The notes under the pieces: model-generated | What the model was told of the DNA's origin: nothing | Seen by the model: only the letters and a program-made list of their open reading frames with translations | Database searches by the model: none | Shown here: positions 38,230-49,399 of the stretch, in pieces | Layout: every line of letters begins with the position of its first letter | How positions within the stretch are numbered: the first letter of the stretch is position 1 | Assembly: GCA_014529385.2 (NCBI GenBank) | Contig: CM043960.1 | Coordinates: 26,737,896-26,801,895, forward strand | Reading direction: 5' to 3' | Length of the DNA stretch: 64,000 nt | DNA from: Adiantum capillus-veneris | Taxonomy: Eukaryota; Streptophyta; Polypodiopsida; Polypodiales; Pteridaceae | Translations under genes and position numbers: made by a program

Positions 38230-38700
38230 TGTCAAACAGGGATAAAATCGGTATGAATGCTTGAAAATCGGTATAATGATGTTATCATACCGGTATGATT
38301 ACATCCTGCTGGTATGATGTTATCCCACCGGTATAATGTTATTATACTGGATAGTATAACATCATACCGGTAGGATAACATCCGGTAACATCATACCGGT
38401 AGGATAACAGTATACCGGAAGCATAACATCAAAACGGTTGGATTTTATCATACCGGTTGGATCTAACCATATCGGTCGGATGTAACCATACCAGTAGGAT
38501 GTTATCATACTGGTAGGATTATCTCCTAAATCCTACCGGTAAGATAACATCCTATCGGTAGGATATAATCATACCGGTAGGATGTAATCATATCGGTAGG
38601 GTATAATCCTACCGGTATGATAACATCCTACCGATATTGTCATCTACCCTTATCGAATATGATATAATCCTACCGGTATGAAAAATCATACCGTATGGTA
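38230..38700. repeat. Array of ACCGGTAGGATA units in an intron
   Basis: About 20 units of 20-30 bp built on CATACCGGTAGGATAACATC, in both orientations, fill the intron between exons 2 and 3 of the RING-like gene. The ATACCGGTA core is the same as in the arrays at 26580-27930 and 30300-31150. Confidence 0.9.
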
Positions 38701-39744
38701 CTTTGCATGTATTATACTACAATCAGATGGAGTTAAAAGCATACATGTGCCTGCTGTAGGGTGGCTTTTTCTTGGTCAAATTTTTCTTGGAGGGTATCAA
38801 GCAAACCTGTTGGTACATTGGCATCATCAGGGAAGTGCATTCGGATGGTGTCAAGGGCACCCTCGCAACGATGCACATCAGCAACAGATTTGACCACTGA
38901 ATCCTTAGCCTTCTGACACTCGGCCGATACATTGTCATGAGATTTTCTAACCTCAACAAGAAGTTCTTGCAAGGAAGTGGATACTTCAACACTAAAGGCA
39001 GACTGAGTGGTCGCAAAAAGTCCACTTCCGACTGGTGTACTTCCGGATGGGGTATTTACTAAGAAGATGGCAGAACCACTTGGGGTACCTGTGGATACTT
39101 GGGAAGTCTCTAACTTCCATTGTTCTCTTTTCCTATCTAAGTGACCTTCATTGGTCACATTCTTCACCACCTCAGATGCAAACTCAGCCCACTTTACCGG
39201 ACCTGTGCATACGAAATAAACATATCCGCGTGCAAGCTTGAATCCCAACAGATAGTTTGGTGGTTTGGATTGGTACACCTGCTTGTAGAGCTGGTAGAGT
39301 GCCTTGTAGTGATCCGGCCTTGCTGTTTTTATCGGCACTTTTTCTCCTTCACTGGAAGACACGTGAAAACTTTCATCCAGTCGGATATGGGCACATCTGC
39401 ATCTGTCAACTTCCTAACATATTTCCCCTCAAGACTTAACCCATATTCCCTGTGAAAATCCTCCTTTGTCATGCAGAATGCCTTTAATGGCACCTCCACA
39501 TCCTTGGGGTGAACAAAGCGGCTGATTTTGGGAGGAGGCTATAACTTCTGTCTCTGAAAGGAATAAATCCATACTCATTACTCAATGTATCCACACCTCA
39601 GTACTCTACTACACACAGGTCCGCTGTACACAACACAGAGAGAGACAGAGAGAGGTGACATACCTTCGTGGGAGAATTTCGGGTCTTTGTGGGGGAGACC
39701 TGTCGGGCTGCATTCCTTGGGCTCTTTCTTAGGTTGCTATCCAT

Positions 39745-40085
39745 AGCGAAGGATAAGCAGCGTGCACAGGGGGCTGTAGAGCGAGCTGAGAAAGTCACAG
39801 TCATGAAAACATTCGACTGAACATTCGTTCTGACGTGGGCTCCACACGTGTTTTTGAATCCTCCACATGATTTTTAAGATTTTGTATCCTCCACACGAAT
39901 ATTTAATTCAAACAATTCTTGCCCATAACACCAGTTTCATACCCCCTAAATTTTAAGCCTCCAAAATAAACTTTCAACCGGTTAAAACCGGGCCACCTAT
40001 TCATACATCCACCCATCTGGTGCACTTCTTCTCTTTGTGCTTAGAAATCTTAAGTCCCTTTTGCAACAAATGACATGTCATTTTA
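39745..40085. other. Divergent spacer between the RING-like and H3-like genes
   Basis: About 340 bp separates the start of the minus-strand gene (39744) from the first open codons of the plus-strand H3-like frame. CCTCCACA(C/T)GA occurs twice (about 39859 and 39889). It could be a shared two-way promoter, but no clear TATA box is seen on either strand. CTATTTGTAG at 40093-40102 is a possible splice acceptor. Confidence 0.35.
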
Positions 40086-40102
40086 TATTATGCTATTTGT
40101 AG

Positions 40103-40652
40103 ATATGCCTCGTGCAAAGGCCACCCTAGAAGGGCAACAGGTGACTCTTTGCATGCTCAAGCAAGAAGACACCGATATGAGGCGCATAGAGGTGTCTTGC
40201 AAGAGCTGCAAAGGATCGAACGACACATTGAACCAGCCATTCCATGTCTTCCTTTCCGGCGAGTAGTGCAAGACATTTACGAGCATTGGAGAGTGGGCAT
40301 GCGATGGGCCAACAATGCACTTCTTTGCCTGCAAGAAATTGCAGAAGACTACCTTGTTGAATTCTTCGGTGATGGATATATCCTGGCTGCCCATGCATAC
40401 CGCGTTGCTATCATGCCATGGGATTTTGACACTCTTCAGAGGCTACGCTTATGTTACAATGGGCTGCTTCAGCTAGTACCTATCCGGGATAGTAGAACCA
40501 TGGATATTCTTAACATCCCCCCTCTCCATCCTCGTGCACGACAGACGGAGCCTTCTAGGGATGAATTAAATAGCAGAAGAAGGAAACGATCACGGGTCGA
40601 GAGAAACGACATAGATGGGCAGGCTGAACCAGGCGCAGAGGGGCATGAATAG
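40103..40652 (+). pseudogene. Divergent histone H3-fold protein
   Basis: The frame 40149-40652, open upstream to about 40086, follows the core histone H3 pattern in order. RRHRYEAHRGVLQELQRI corresponds to the H3 HRYRPGTVALREIRRY region. CLPFRRVVQDIYEHW corresponds to KLPFQRLVREIAQDF. NALLCLQEIAEDYLVEFF corresponds to AVMALQEACEAYLVGLF. AHAYRVAIMPWDFDTLQRLR corresponds to [20 protein letters not shown]. Spacings agree, and loop 1 has normal H3 length, not the longer form usual in CENH3. A C-terminal extension of about 70 residues follows, with a basic SRRRKRSRVER stretch. The start is unclear: ATG 40105 gives an H3-like MPRAKAT but in another frame, while the splice acceptor at 40102 would feed the open frame directly. 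Almost all canonical tail and nucleosome-contact residues differ, so this is not an ordinary H3 gene. Confidence 0.65.
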
Positions 40653-41178
40653 GCCAGGCTGTGGACCTGAGGCAGTCATGGAAGAAACAAAGACAGTTAT
40701 GGAGGAACCGGCTAGAAAGAAAAATGAGCAAGGCATGGAGGATCTGGATCCAGTTAGGGAGGATCTGGAGCCAGTAAGGGAGGAGTCTGTGCCAGTAAGG
40801 GAGGAGCCTGTGCCACTAATAGAGGAGGCTGTTAGGGAGGAGCCTGTGCCAGTAAGGGAGGAAAATGTGCCTTTTAGGGAGGAGAATGAGCCAGCCGTGG
40901 ATAAAGCTCAAGAAAGGCAAGGGAAAGCCGCTGCTTCACAAGGGCCATCCAACGAGGAGCCTTTATCAGAGGAGTTGATTATTTTAGAGAAAATCAACAA
41001 AGAAAACAAAGAGGAGTTGCAATTTTTGATCAGTACAGCACCTCTGCATGCACAGATACTGCTACCTGGAAGGTCAGAGGAGTCCTGCATTTTCAACCTC
41101 GATCAACAAGATTTCCTGTGCATGCACAGTTTCTCCAACTCCAACGTAACGGATGCGGTCGTCAACATTGCTATGTAG
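40615..41178 (+). pseudogene. Acidic-repeat protein leading into a C48-like peptidase domain
   Basis: Plus-strand frame overlapping the end of the H3-like frame by 38 bases. Residues about 20-110 are acidic, with 8-residue repeats of the form EPVPVREE (24-bp units at about 40741-40880). The end reads ILLPGRSEESCIFNLDQQDF and then SNVTDAVVNIAM, which resembles the start of Ulp1/SENP (C48) peptidase domains (WLND.VIN). The last codons lie inside the first unit of the 169-bp array; a donor-like GTAGTA at 41176 suggests that the array is an intron and the domain continues after 41883. Whether the H3-fold, acidic and peptidase parts form one protein or two cannot be settled from sequence alone. 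Confidence 0.5.
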
Positions 41179-41830
41179 TACTTCTTAAGCTCTTTATAAG
41201 TCATGCTTGGTTCATTAAATGGCTCACTTCCGCTAAGACATGGGTCAATACCAAGCAAATCAGTGGCTTATAGAATTGGATAGCTATACCACTCACTCGG
41301 TATTGACCCATGTCTTAGCAGCAGTCGTCAATGTTGCTATGTGTTACGTCTCAAGATTTTCTTTATAAGTCAAGCTTGGTTCATTAGATGGCTCATTACT
41401 GCTAAGACATAGGTCAATACCAAGCGAGTGAGTGGCTTATGGAACTAGATAGTTATACCACTCGCTTGGTATTGACCCATGTCTTAGCGGTAGTTGTCAA
41501 CATTGCTATGTGGTACGTCTCAAGCTTTTATTTATAAGTCACGCTTGGTTCATTAAAGGCTCACTACCGCTAAGACATGGGTTAATACTAAGCGAGTCAG
41601 TGGCTTATGGAATTGGATAATTATACCACTCGCTCGGTATTGATCCATGTCTTCGCGGCAGTCGTCAATGTTGCTATGTGTTACGTCTCAAGCTTTTCTT
41701 TATAAGCCATGCTTGGTTCATTAGATGGCTCACTACTGCTAAGACATGGGTCAATACCAAGCAAGTCAGTGGCTTATGGAATTCTATAGGTGCCCCAATC
41801 GCTCGGTATTGACTCATGTGTTTATGGCAA
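41153..41830. repeat. 169-bp tandem array, four units, each with a long hairpin
   Basis: TTTATAAG markers at 41193, 41362, 41531 and 41699 (spacing 168-169 bp). Each unit holds inverted arms of about 27 bp, GCTAAGACATGGGTCAATACCAAGCGA and its complement, separated by about 40 bases. The core GGTCAATACCAAGCGA differs by one base from GGTCAGTACCAAGCGA in the array at 24660-25040. The array probably lies in an intron of the peptidase gene. Confidence 0.9.
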
Positions 41831-41883
41831 TGACCACCCGCTGCAATATCTAAAGTCTAATCTTTTCCATTGATTCATGTTAG

Positions 41884-43065
41884 GCACGCTGTCTCGCTTC
41901 TGCCCTGATGTTCAGAACAAAATATACGTAATAGATCCGCTGATCTCACCTATGCTGTAGAACAACGGACTTTCCTTTTTGGCTTTGCTGGGCTGGTTTA
42001 GCAGAGTCAATTTTGATCTAGCACGTTTTCTGGTCACTGCATACAATCAATCGTGAGTTTCTTCTTGCCTTGTAAAAATCATGTTGGATTTAGGATCTTT
42101 CTCCTCATCTTTGATGGTTTTGGTGTAGTGATCATTGGAGTCTGTTGTTATTTGACCTTGAAGATAAGATTGTCTACTACGAAAACTCCGATCAAAGCAG
42201 GTTGTTTCATGGTCGTGTAAAACCGTAAGGCACATCCGGATACATTTGTAAGTAGTATATCTTTGTAATGTGTTAATGACTCAAGTGGTTACATATGTAG
42301 TGCCGCGAAAAAATTTGTATGCTGTGTAGAGCATGTTTTGTTAGAACATGATCTAGGGACTACCATCCGGCACGAACAGGTCACTGTGTCCACACAGGTT
42401 GATGACTATAGCTATGGCTGGAAAACTTGTTTGAATGCCTTGTTGCTCCTTAGTCAAATTTTGGATGTACCAAACGTAAGTAATCATGTTGTTTCATTGT
42501 TTGTTTGCTGCAACGTTTGTATTAAAAGAAGCAACATCTTTACTTACTTTCTTATTATCACGCTTCTATAGGAACTTCAATTACATAACTACACCCCCAA
42601 TGATGTGCAACATTCTTCCGTAATGGCCATCCATCATATTAAATCTCAGTAAACAGACATACAAGAGAGGAAGGGGTGAGAGCTGAGGAGTTCGAACATG
42701 CTCGCATTGACGAAATGATGCAGCACTACCATCAGACTCAAGAGGAGGTTTGAAATATGCAAGAAGCAATCAATCAATATTATGCAGACGTTGTAGAAGT
42801 AGAGGAATGGGCTACACGTCAGTGGCAAGAGCAAGAACAGAGGGAAGCTTCATAGGTGCAAGATGCATGGGAAGCCATGGAAGAGACCCATGATTTTGAA
42901 TGACGTGAAAGGATGCCCGAGACTAGCGTCCCCCGAGGGAGAAGAAGCAGCAACCAGGGAAGAGGGCAGGGGAGTAGTGGCAGCAACCGGGGGAGAGGGC
43001 AGGGGACTAGTGGAACCAAATGGGGGAGAGGACAGGGGAGTAGTAGCAGGACAAGGGAGCAATAA
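41884..43065 (+). pseudogene. C48 (Ulp1/SENP-like) peptidase, C-terminal part, with GRGQG tail
   Basis: C48 peptidases cut ubiquitin-like modifiers such as SUMO. After a TTCATGTTAG acceptor the codons give HAVSLL and, in a neighbouring frame, DVQNKIYVIDPLISPML, fitting the His and Asp blocks of the family (HW.L.. and ..VYD.L). An exon at about 42318-42475 reads LGTTIRHEQVTVSTQVDDY and then SYGWKTCLNALLLLSQ, fitting the Gln...(S/D)CG block with Tyr in place of the catalytic Cys; it ends at AAC/GTAAGT. The last exon (about 42660-43065) is a Glu/Gln-rich helical stretch with three stops, ending in RGQGSSGSNRGRGQGTSG repeats. It is on the same strand as, and just downstream of, the acidic-repeat frame, so it is probably its continuation. 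Confidence 0.5.
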
Positions 43066-44370
43066 CTACCTCTCTTTGTATACATCTTGACAGAAACAAC
43101 ACAGTTTGTAAAGTTTTGAGACAATGAAAAGTGTACAGTTTTTAAACATTGTTTGAGAGGCATAAAATGTCTCTGTATTAGTCATTTTGAAGAGTACATC
43201 ATGGTTTGCATGGCATCAAAGCTCATTGCGTGCACAATGTTTGTGACCTAGCTTCCGGTGGAAGCAATTAAGTGAAGTGTATTTGAGAGGGACTCCTTGC
43301 ACAATGTTGTTTTCTCCTTGCATCTTGGAATCTGAGAAGGAGAAAGATTTAGAGTCTATGTCTCAATGTATTAAAGACAATCAAAATTCATCCATTTAGT
43401 AAGCACCTTTCTATTGTTGAGACTGAATGCATACAATTCCGGCAAAAGTGGAAGTTCTTCACATGTAAGATCTACCCTGAGCTATACAAGAGTTGTGCTT
43501 GACATTGTCTCCATCACAGTAAGTAGGCTGTCTCGAAAGTAGAGCTCCATTAATAAAGGTTTGTTCTCGAGGCTAGACTTTGTATCTTGGTCGAGTGGAA
43601 TAAGCTGCCCACTCAAAAGATGATATCTAAAATAGTAAAACGACACTATGAAATTTTGAGAGCTTATAATAAACTTGAAAATTATGGACTTCTTTTCCAA
43701 AGACAAATTTTGCACTGTGACTGTTTCCTATCCCAATTATCATCTAAAAAGTCAAAACAGCTCTCAGACTTTCTCAATTGGTTGCCACTCCATCCTATTC
43801 GATGGATAAATATTTGAAGTATACCAAAGATGATATCCACGACTTAACCTTCGAATATAATCATATGCACTAAGTGAGAGCTCAAAATAACTTACAGTTG
43901 GGTTGATGCCGTGGAAAACTTGGAGGAGATGTTTGCAACCTTAAGTCTGCATGCTGGAAAGCATGTTGTATGAGGACCTCTTTCACTCGTTTTCTTTGTG
44001 CACACACTTTAAACTCTTTAACTTGTCCCTTGAAAGCCTCCACGAAATCATTGCGTTGCCTCCTCTTCCTCCTCCTAATTTGCAGTAGTATCCAACTTTC
44101 GATAGTTATTCAAGATGGTATCCATGCTTGATCATCTGTAGTATAACTGTCAAATGCTAACAGAGTCAATGATAGTGCTAGGCCTTCGAGAAGTAGTCAT
44201 GGTGTGCACTAGAATACACAGAAAAGTTAGCACAAATATGAAAAAGGGAAGAAAGTTTTGAGAGGGAAGTAGAGCTACTCAAAGTAATATTTGGGTGGGA
44301 ACATAAATACTAGAGTCTTCAACGGAAGTTCTGAAATTCATCGTTACAGAGTTAGTACGACTTATGGAAT
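43066..44370. other. Spacer, nothing recognised
   Basis: AT-rich stretch between two gene remnants on opposite strands. Short open frames at 43482-43817 show no family signature. Its right part may include 3' sequence of the minus-strand DUF7869-type gene. Confidence 0.45.
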
Positions 44371-46930
44371 TTATGCCTTGAAAACATGAAATTGTGCAAT
44401 TTGATGAGCAAAAATAATATTTTCTCCCTTTTTTCTAAAAGAGCTTGGCTCCAAAATGTCCATTCTCAACGTAACGTAAGACTCTTCCTCATTGGTCGAG
44501 CGCCACTCTCTCTCTAGAACTGAAAGGCCCAAAAGTGAGTCCAACTTTCTCCTAATGTCATTCAACTCCTCAAGGCCTAGGAATTGTTTTGCTCCTTGTT
44601 GTAAATTCCTCATAGTGCTTTGTAGGTTACCAAATTCCTCATAGTGCTTTGTAGGTTACCAAATTCTTGAGTTTTTGGCCAAATAATTTTATACAAGACT
44701 CCCTCTGATGTGATTGGTTTTCCAATCTCTTCAATTACCTTGTTCCAATAATCTATCACGGGTCTATAATACCGCAGTACACTTGAGCCATTTCCAAAAT
44801 TCTACCAGAACTTTATATAATTCTTCAACTCTGAAATCACCTCTTCATGAGCCTTGACATATTCCGCCATTGGTACACAAGGTGGATCTCCATGTGGTAG
44901 CATTGGTTTTCCTTCTATGCATGTTTTCCAAAGGCGAATACTTCCACTCCAACTTGAAACACCTACACGTGCCTTATATTGCATCATTGGTGTCTCATCC
45001 TACATAAATAACCTAAATTAAAGTGGCTTGGAATGGCCAACAAGCATGTCTTGTCCATCACAAAGATAGCCATCATAGTATTTCTTGAAATCGAGGATCT
45101 TTGTGAGCAAAAATGGATCCGGAGATGAAGATGAGTTTTTTTGTAATGTATCCATAAAATGTGGCAGCGTATAGGTCTGTGAAACTCTCAACTTCTCTGA
45201 AAACCTAATGAACATAGCATCTATGTCCTCATGTGTATGCCCAACCATTAAAAATCCTACCTGGATGGTTTTGAAAACCCCCCTTGCAACAAGCATTGAA
45301 AAATAGCCAAATAAGTATCGATTCTTGTTTTCTTCTACACAAGTATCCAATCGTAGCAACAAGTTCTCAGGCAGCTTGCAAAACGTTGATCCCAATTCCA
45401 CCTCTGTAATTTTAGATGATTGCACAATGGGATCTTTTCCATCACTCAATTAGTCCAAAGCTTCCCTTGAGTTCAAAGCATTTAGTAGTGAAACAATGTC
45501 CCTCGAAAGTCCATTTGTTACTAGATCACCAAGAGGGTGCTCATCTTTCCTCTCTAGGTTATGTAAGCAATTAGCAATTGAGTCAAATGTAAGATTTGGA
45601 TCAGCTGGCCACAAACCATTCAAGACAAGGTGATCGTAATGAACTTCTCCAGGTCCATGAGTGATCATGCCTATCAATGCCACCTGTAAATTGTATCCTG
45701 AATCCACACCCTTAGGAACAATGCGTAATCTCGGAATGGAAGTCTCCCTGTGATCCATCTTATCATGGATTATGCATACATATTTTTGTGGTTGAGTTTT
45801 GGAATATGTGCGCCATGCATAATATAGACTCCTGCAACTCTTTTGTTGTGCCATGTGAACTTCTCTCTCCCTCAAGAGAAGAGCTCTCTCCTCAAGAGAG
45901 GGTTTAGCTTCTAACCTTGCTTTGATTGAGCTACAGTTATTGCACTTAGAGAACTCACTTGTCTTTGTTAAATTGACATGTGGATACTCTTTGTTCCAAA
46001 TTCTACCAAAAGAAGACTGGGATAGCTTCTTCTCGTAGCCCATTTGGCCGAGTGTCGTGTTTATTTTACTTAAAAGATCCACGTGTTTGTACGTTGATGG
46101 AATCACTAATTGAGTCTCCCTTGAGCCATCTAGTAGTGTTCTACTTCTATGTGGCATCTTCTTTGAGTTGTTATCCACAAACTCATTTAGCAATGCTTGT
46201 GAGAAACTAGTATGTTGAAGTCCTCTTCTCAATGTACATGTGTTCCCATGCACATAGTGGCATACACCATTTTCAAACTTTTCCTTGTAGCGGTAAAATG
46301 ATGTCTTTGGTATTCCATGTAGCTCATACCATGCTCTATAGCCAACAATGCATCCATATACCTTGAACTGGTATGCATCTTCTCATCTTTCTGATAGCAT
46401 ATAGAAAGAACATCATAAACATAATTAGTGCGTGCTTTTTGAGACTCTCCCCAAAATTCTTGTCTTAACCTTATCACGATATCACGATCTGCAAGCTGGT
46501 AACGTTTTTTTGCACAACAATCAATGCATGAAACCCTTTGAATTGATTCATTTGATAGATAAAAAGTAGAAGTTGGTGCTGCTCTTGCTTTTTGAATCCT
46601 ATTGATGAAAGTATATCATCTCTTCTTTGACAAATGGACAACATTACTCCCATCAATGTTTCTCCCAACATTGTCATCATTGGACACATCCTCACGTCTT
46701 GCATGCATACCGTCAATTGGAACAAACTGTTGTAAGGGGATCCCATTCAAGAGTGTTGTCTGCTTGATGGGCCACTTTAGCGAAGTGATGCTACCCACTT
46801 TAGTCGCATCCTCAATGCTTACATTTGCCCTTTCAATACTCACCCACACAATCATGACAAGTTCTTGAAAGTTGACATAATCAATTGGAAATACATATAA
46901 GGTGGTCCCTTCATTCACAGTTTGCATCAT
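44371..46930 (-). pseudogene. DUF7869-type transposase gene, decayed
   Basis: A transposon-like gene of the type annotated as DUF7869 proteins, multicopy in many seed-free plants and oomycetes. On the minus strand: DCCAKKRY-like Cys stretch and IVIRLRQEFWGESQKAR (about 46540-46430), VLSICYQKDEKMH, a long frame 46253-45450 with SSFGRIWNKEYPHVNL, KCNNCSSIKARLE, YVCIIHDKMDHRET and ANCLHNLERKDEHPLGD, then after one in-frame stop LLLRLDTCVEENKNRYLF and QVGFLMVGHTHEDIDAMF (45449-45018). The D...ENKN and GHTHEDID blocks are the family hallmark and probably part of an RNase H-like core. Further exons at 44987-44371 (LPHGDPPCVPMAEYVKAH) are likely C-terminal. Frame changes at several places show it is dead. 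No terminal repeats were found. Confidence 0.7.
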
Positions 46931-47540
46931 TGTATCGTCCTTTAAAAGGACCCTCTGATGTCTCTAAGATTCTCGAATTGATGTTTCCAATTTTGGGCTT
47001 GCTATAGGTATTGCATCTGTAACTAGAGGATCAGAAAAATGATCCCCTTCTTCATCATTATTGTAGCTTTCATTTGTGTCAATCAAGTTTCCATTTATTA
47101 TAGGAGATTGCAAAAGAAGCTTTGGCCACCAAACGAAACTCCATAATGAGCCTTAAAGAGATGATGTATCCATTGTAGGAAGTGGTAGGACCACTTCCTT
47201 CAAGCATTCCTCCACTAGTATGGATACATTTCCTTGCCCTATATTTGTACCACCACAAGTGGAATCTGGATCAATTCTACACACGCAACCAATTCCAAAT
47301 TTCATTGTCAAGAATCATACGCATTTTCTCCCCTGATTTAAAGTCCATCCTGTAAGTGAGAAAGCTGAACTTGTTAAATCCACAGTCATAGATAAATTTT
47401 CTTTGATCAAAATTGACATTCTCCATTACACAAAATACACAAGGATATGAATACTATAACTCCACCATAGCCAATGGGATGAGTGCCAATCAAGTCTACA
47501 CTAAAAAAAAGGCTAATCTTGTTCCTCAATTGTATCAATT
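46931..47540. other. Upstream flank of the DUF7869-type gene
   Basis: Probably holds the 5' part of the gene, but no clear exon can be read. No other feature seen. Confidence 0.35.
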
Positions 47541-49300
47541 TAATGGGGCTTGACTTGGATGGGTGGAGGACCTCAAATACTAATCCCCCATGCTACGACA
47601 TGCACAATATTTTCACAATATCATTACTGGTTGCAAAAAAATCAAGGGTTTTCCAATTGCTAAAAAAAAAAATCATTCATGGTTGTCTAAATCTTGGACA
47701 AGTGGTGGGGTTTTTCTTATGCTCATGTGGCAAGGGATCCTAGCTTTGACAAGTAGTTTCCTATGTTTCAATAGAGCCTAACTTGGACACATGGTGGAGC
47801 TTGCTTCTATCACCATGTTTCAATAGAGTTAGCTTGGACAAGCGGTGGACCTTGGAGAAAAACTCTCAATGTAAAAACATATCATGGAGGTTTCAAATGG
47901 TGAGAAACAATATCGTAGCTTGGACAAGTATTGGACCTTGTAACAAAAGTTTCCATGTAAAACACACCATAGCTTAGAGAAGTGGTGGAGCTTTGTTTCT
48001 CCCCATGTTTAAAGGGAGCCTAGCTTGGACAAGTGGTTTTCCATGTACGAATGGAGCCTAGCTTGGACACATGGTGGAGCTTACTAATAAAGAAAATAGG
48101 TTACACAAATGGTGGATCTTTTGGTGTGGTATTTTCTCATGCCTAGTTTATACATATGGTACACCTTGCATCTCTAAAGGTTGTACAAGTGGTGGCCCTT
48201 TGGATTTAACCACACATTATTTATGTAGCTTAGCTTGGACAAGTGGTGAATCTTTGCCACCCTCCATGTTTCAAGGTAGCCTTGATTGGACAAGTGGTTT
48301 TCCAAGTTCCAATGGAGCCTAGCTTGGACACTTGGTGGAGCTTGCTTCTATCTTATATCTCAACAGAACTACCTTGGACAAGTGGAGGTTGGAACTAAAA
48401 CCCCCATGATGTACAACATACCATGAATTTTCCAAGTGGCGAGAAATAATATTGTAGCTTGGAGGTAGCTTGGACAAGTGGTGGGCATCGTAATAAAATT
48501 CTCCATGTACAAGCGCATCAAGGGTTTCGTAATTGGTGAGAAACAATATCATTCATGGTTGTCCCTAGCTTCAACAAGTGGTGGAGTTCTAGCTTAGACA
48601 AGTGGTTTCTCATGTTGCAACGATGCCTAGCTTGGGCACATGGTGGAGCTTTCTTCTATCCCATGTTTCAATAGAGTTAGCTTGGACAAGTGGCGGAGCT
48701 TGGAGCAGAACTCTCCATGTAAAACATATCATGGCTTTTGCCAATGGTGAGAAACAATGTCGTAGCTTGGAGGTAGCTTGTACAAGGAGTGAACCTTGTA
48801 ACAAAAATTTTCATGTAACATACACCATGATTTTCCAATTGGTGAGAAGAAATATTGTTCAAGGTTGTCCGTAGCTTGGACAAGTGGTGGATCTCTGCTT
48901 CTACCCATGTTTCAATTGAACCTAGCTTGGAAAAGTGGTTTTCCATGTCCTAAATGGTGGAGCTTGCTTCTATCCCTTGTCAATAGAGTGGTGGATCTCT
49001 GCTTCTACCCCTATATCAATTGAACCTAGCTTGGACAGGTGGTTTCCCATGTCCTAATGGAGCCTAGCTTGGACACATGGTGGAGCTTGCTTCTATCCCT
49101 TGTCAATAGAGTTAGCTTGGATAAGTGGTGGAGCTTGGAACTAAATCCCCCATGTACAACATATCATGGGGTTTTTAAATCATGAAAAACAAAAGTGTAG
49201 CTTGGAGGTAACGTGGACAGGAGATGGGCCTTGTTAAAAAATCATGCACGTGCAACATATTATGGGTTTTTCAACTGGTAAGAAACAATATTGTTTAAGA
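47540..49300. repeat. Irregular minisatellite, AGCTTGGACAAGTGGTGGA units
   Basis: About 1.8 kb built on a loose unit TAGCTTGGACAAGTGGTGGAGCTTG, with side phrases CTATCCCATGTTTCAATAGAG, TGTAAAACATATCATGG and AATGGTGAGAAACAATAT that recur in higher-order blocks of about 60-250 bp. Units have drifted widely. Open frames on either strand come from the repeat. Confidence 0.85.
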
Positions 49301-49399
49301 TATAACCTTAAAGGTTGAACATGTCATCCTTAGCTTAAAGCTTTAAGTGGGATCAAGGGTGGAGGTGAAAATGGAGAGGCGCGTGCATTGCGGGCCGTG

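Larger units (their letters stand above)
32393..39744 (-). pseudogene. Multi-exon gene with basic N-terminus and RING-like Cys/His cluster, split by Copia
   Basis: I do not recognise the whole protein. Exon 1 (39744-39664) encodes MDSNLRKSPRNAARQV plus a basic tail ending SPTK, before a GTATGT donor. Exon 2 starts after TTTCAG near 39553 and runs to about 38745: SRFVHPKDVEVPLKAF, DADVPISDWMKVF, then in a shifted frame YKALYQLYKQVYQ and LLGFKLARGYVYFVC, then a Ser/Thr-rich and coiled stretch. Exon 3 (38198-37812) has LLPCSHAYHAFCYAHL and EKGKCMLKNCLGV, a C-x-H-x3-H-x2-C...C-x4-C cluster like the second half of a RING or other zinc finger. The Copia element 33025-37811 follows, then an acidic exon (about 32990-32710, TPVEVLLDKNVPGNAEK) and a last exon ending PKPRACKRL at 32393. 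An in-frame stop and a frame change in exon 2, besides the insertion, make it a pseudogene. Confidence 0.5.

Noticed and set aside
40103-40652. H3-like frame as a centromeric CENH3
   Set aside because: Loop 1 has ordinary H3 length, the usual CENH3 features are not visible, and the locus is a transposon-rich pseudogene block.
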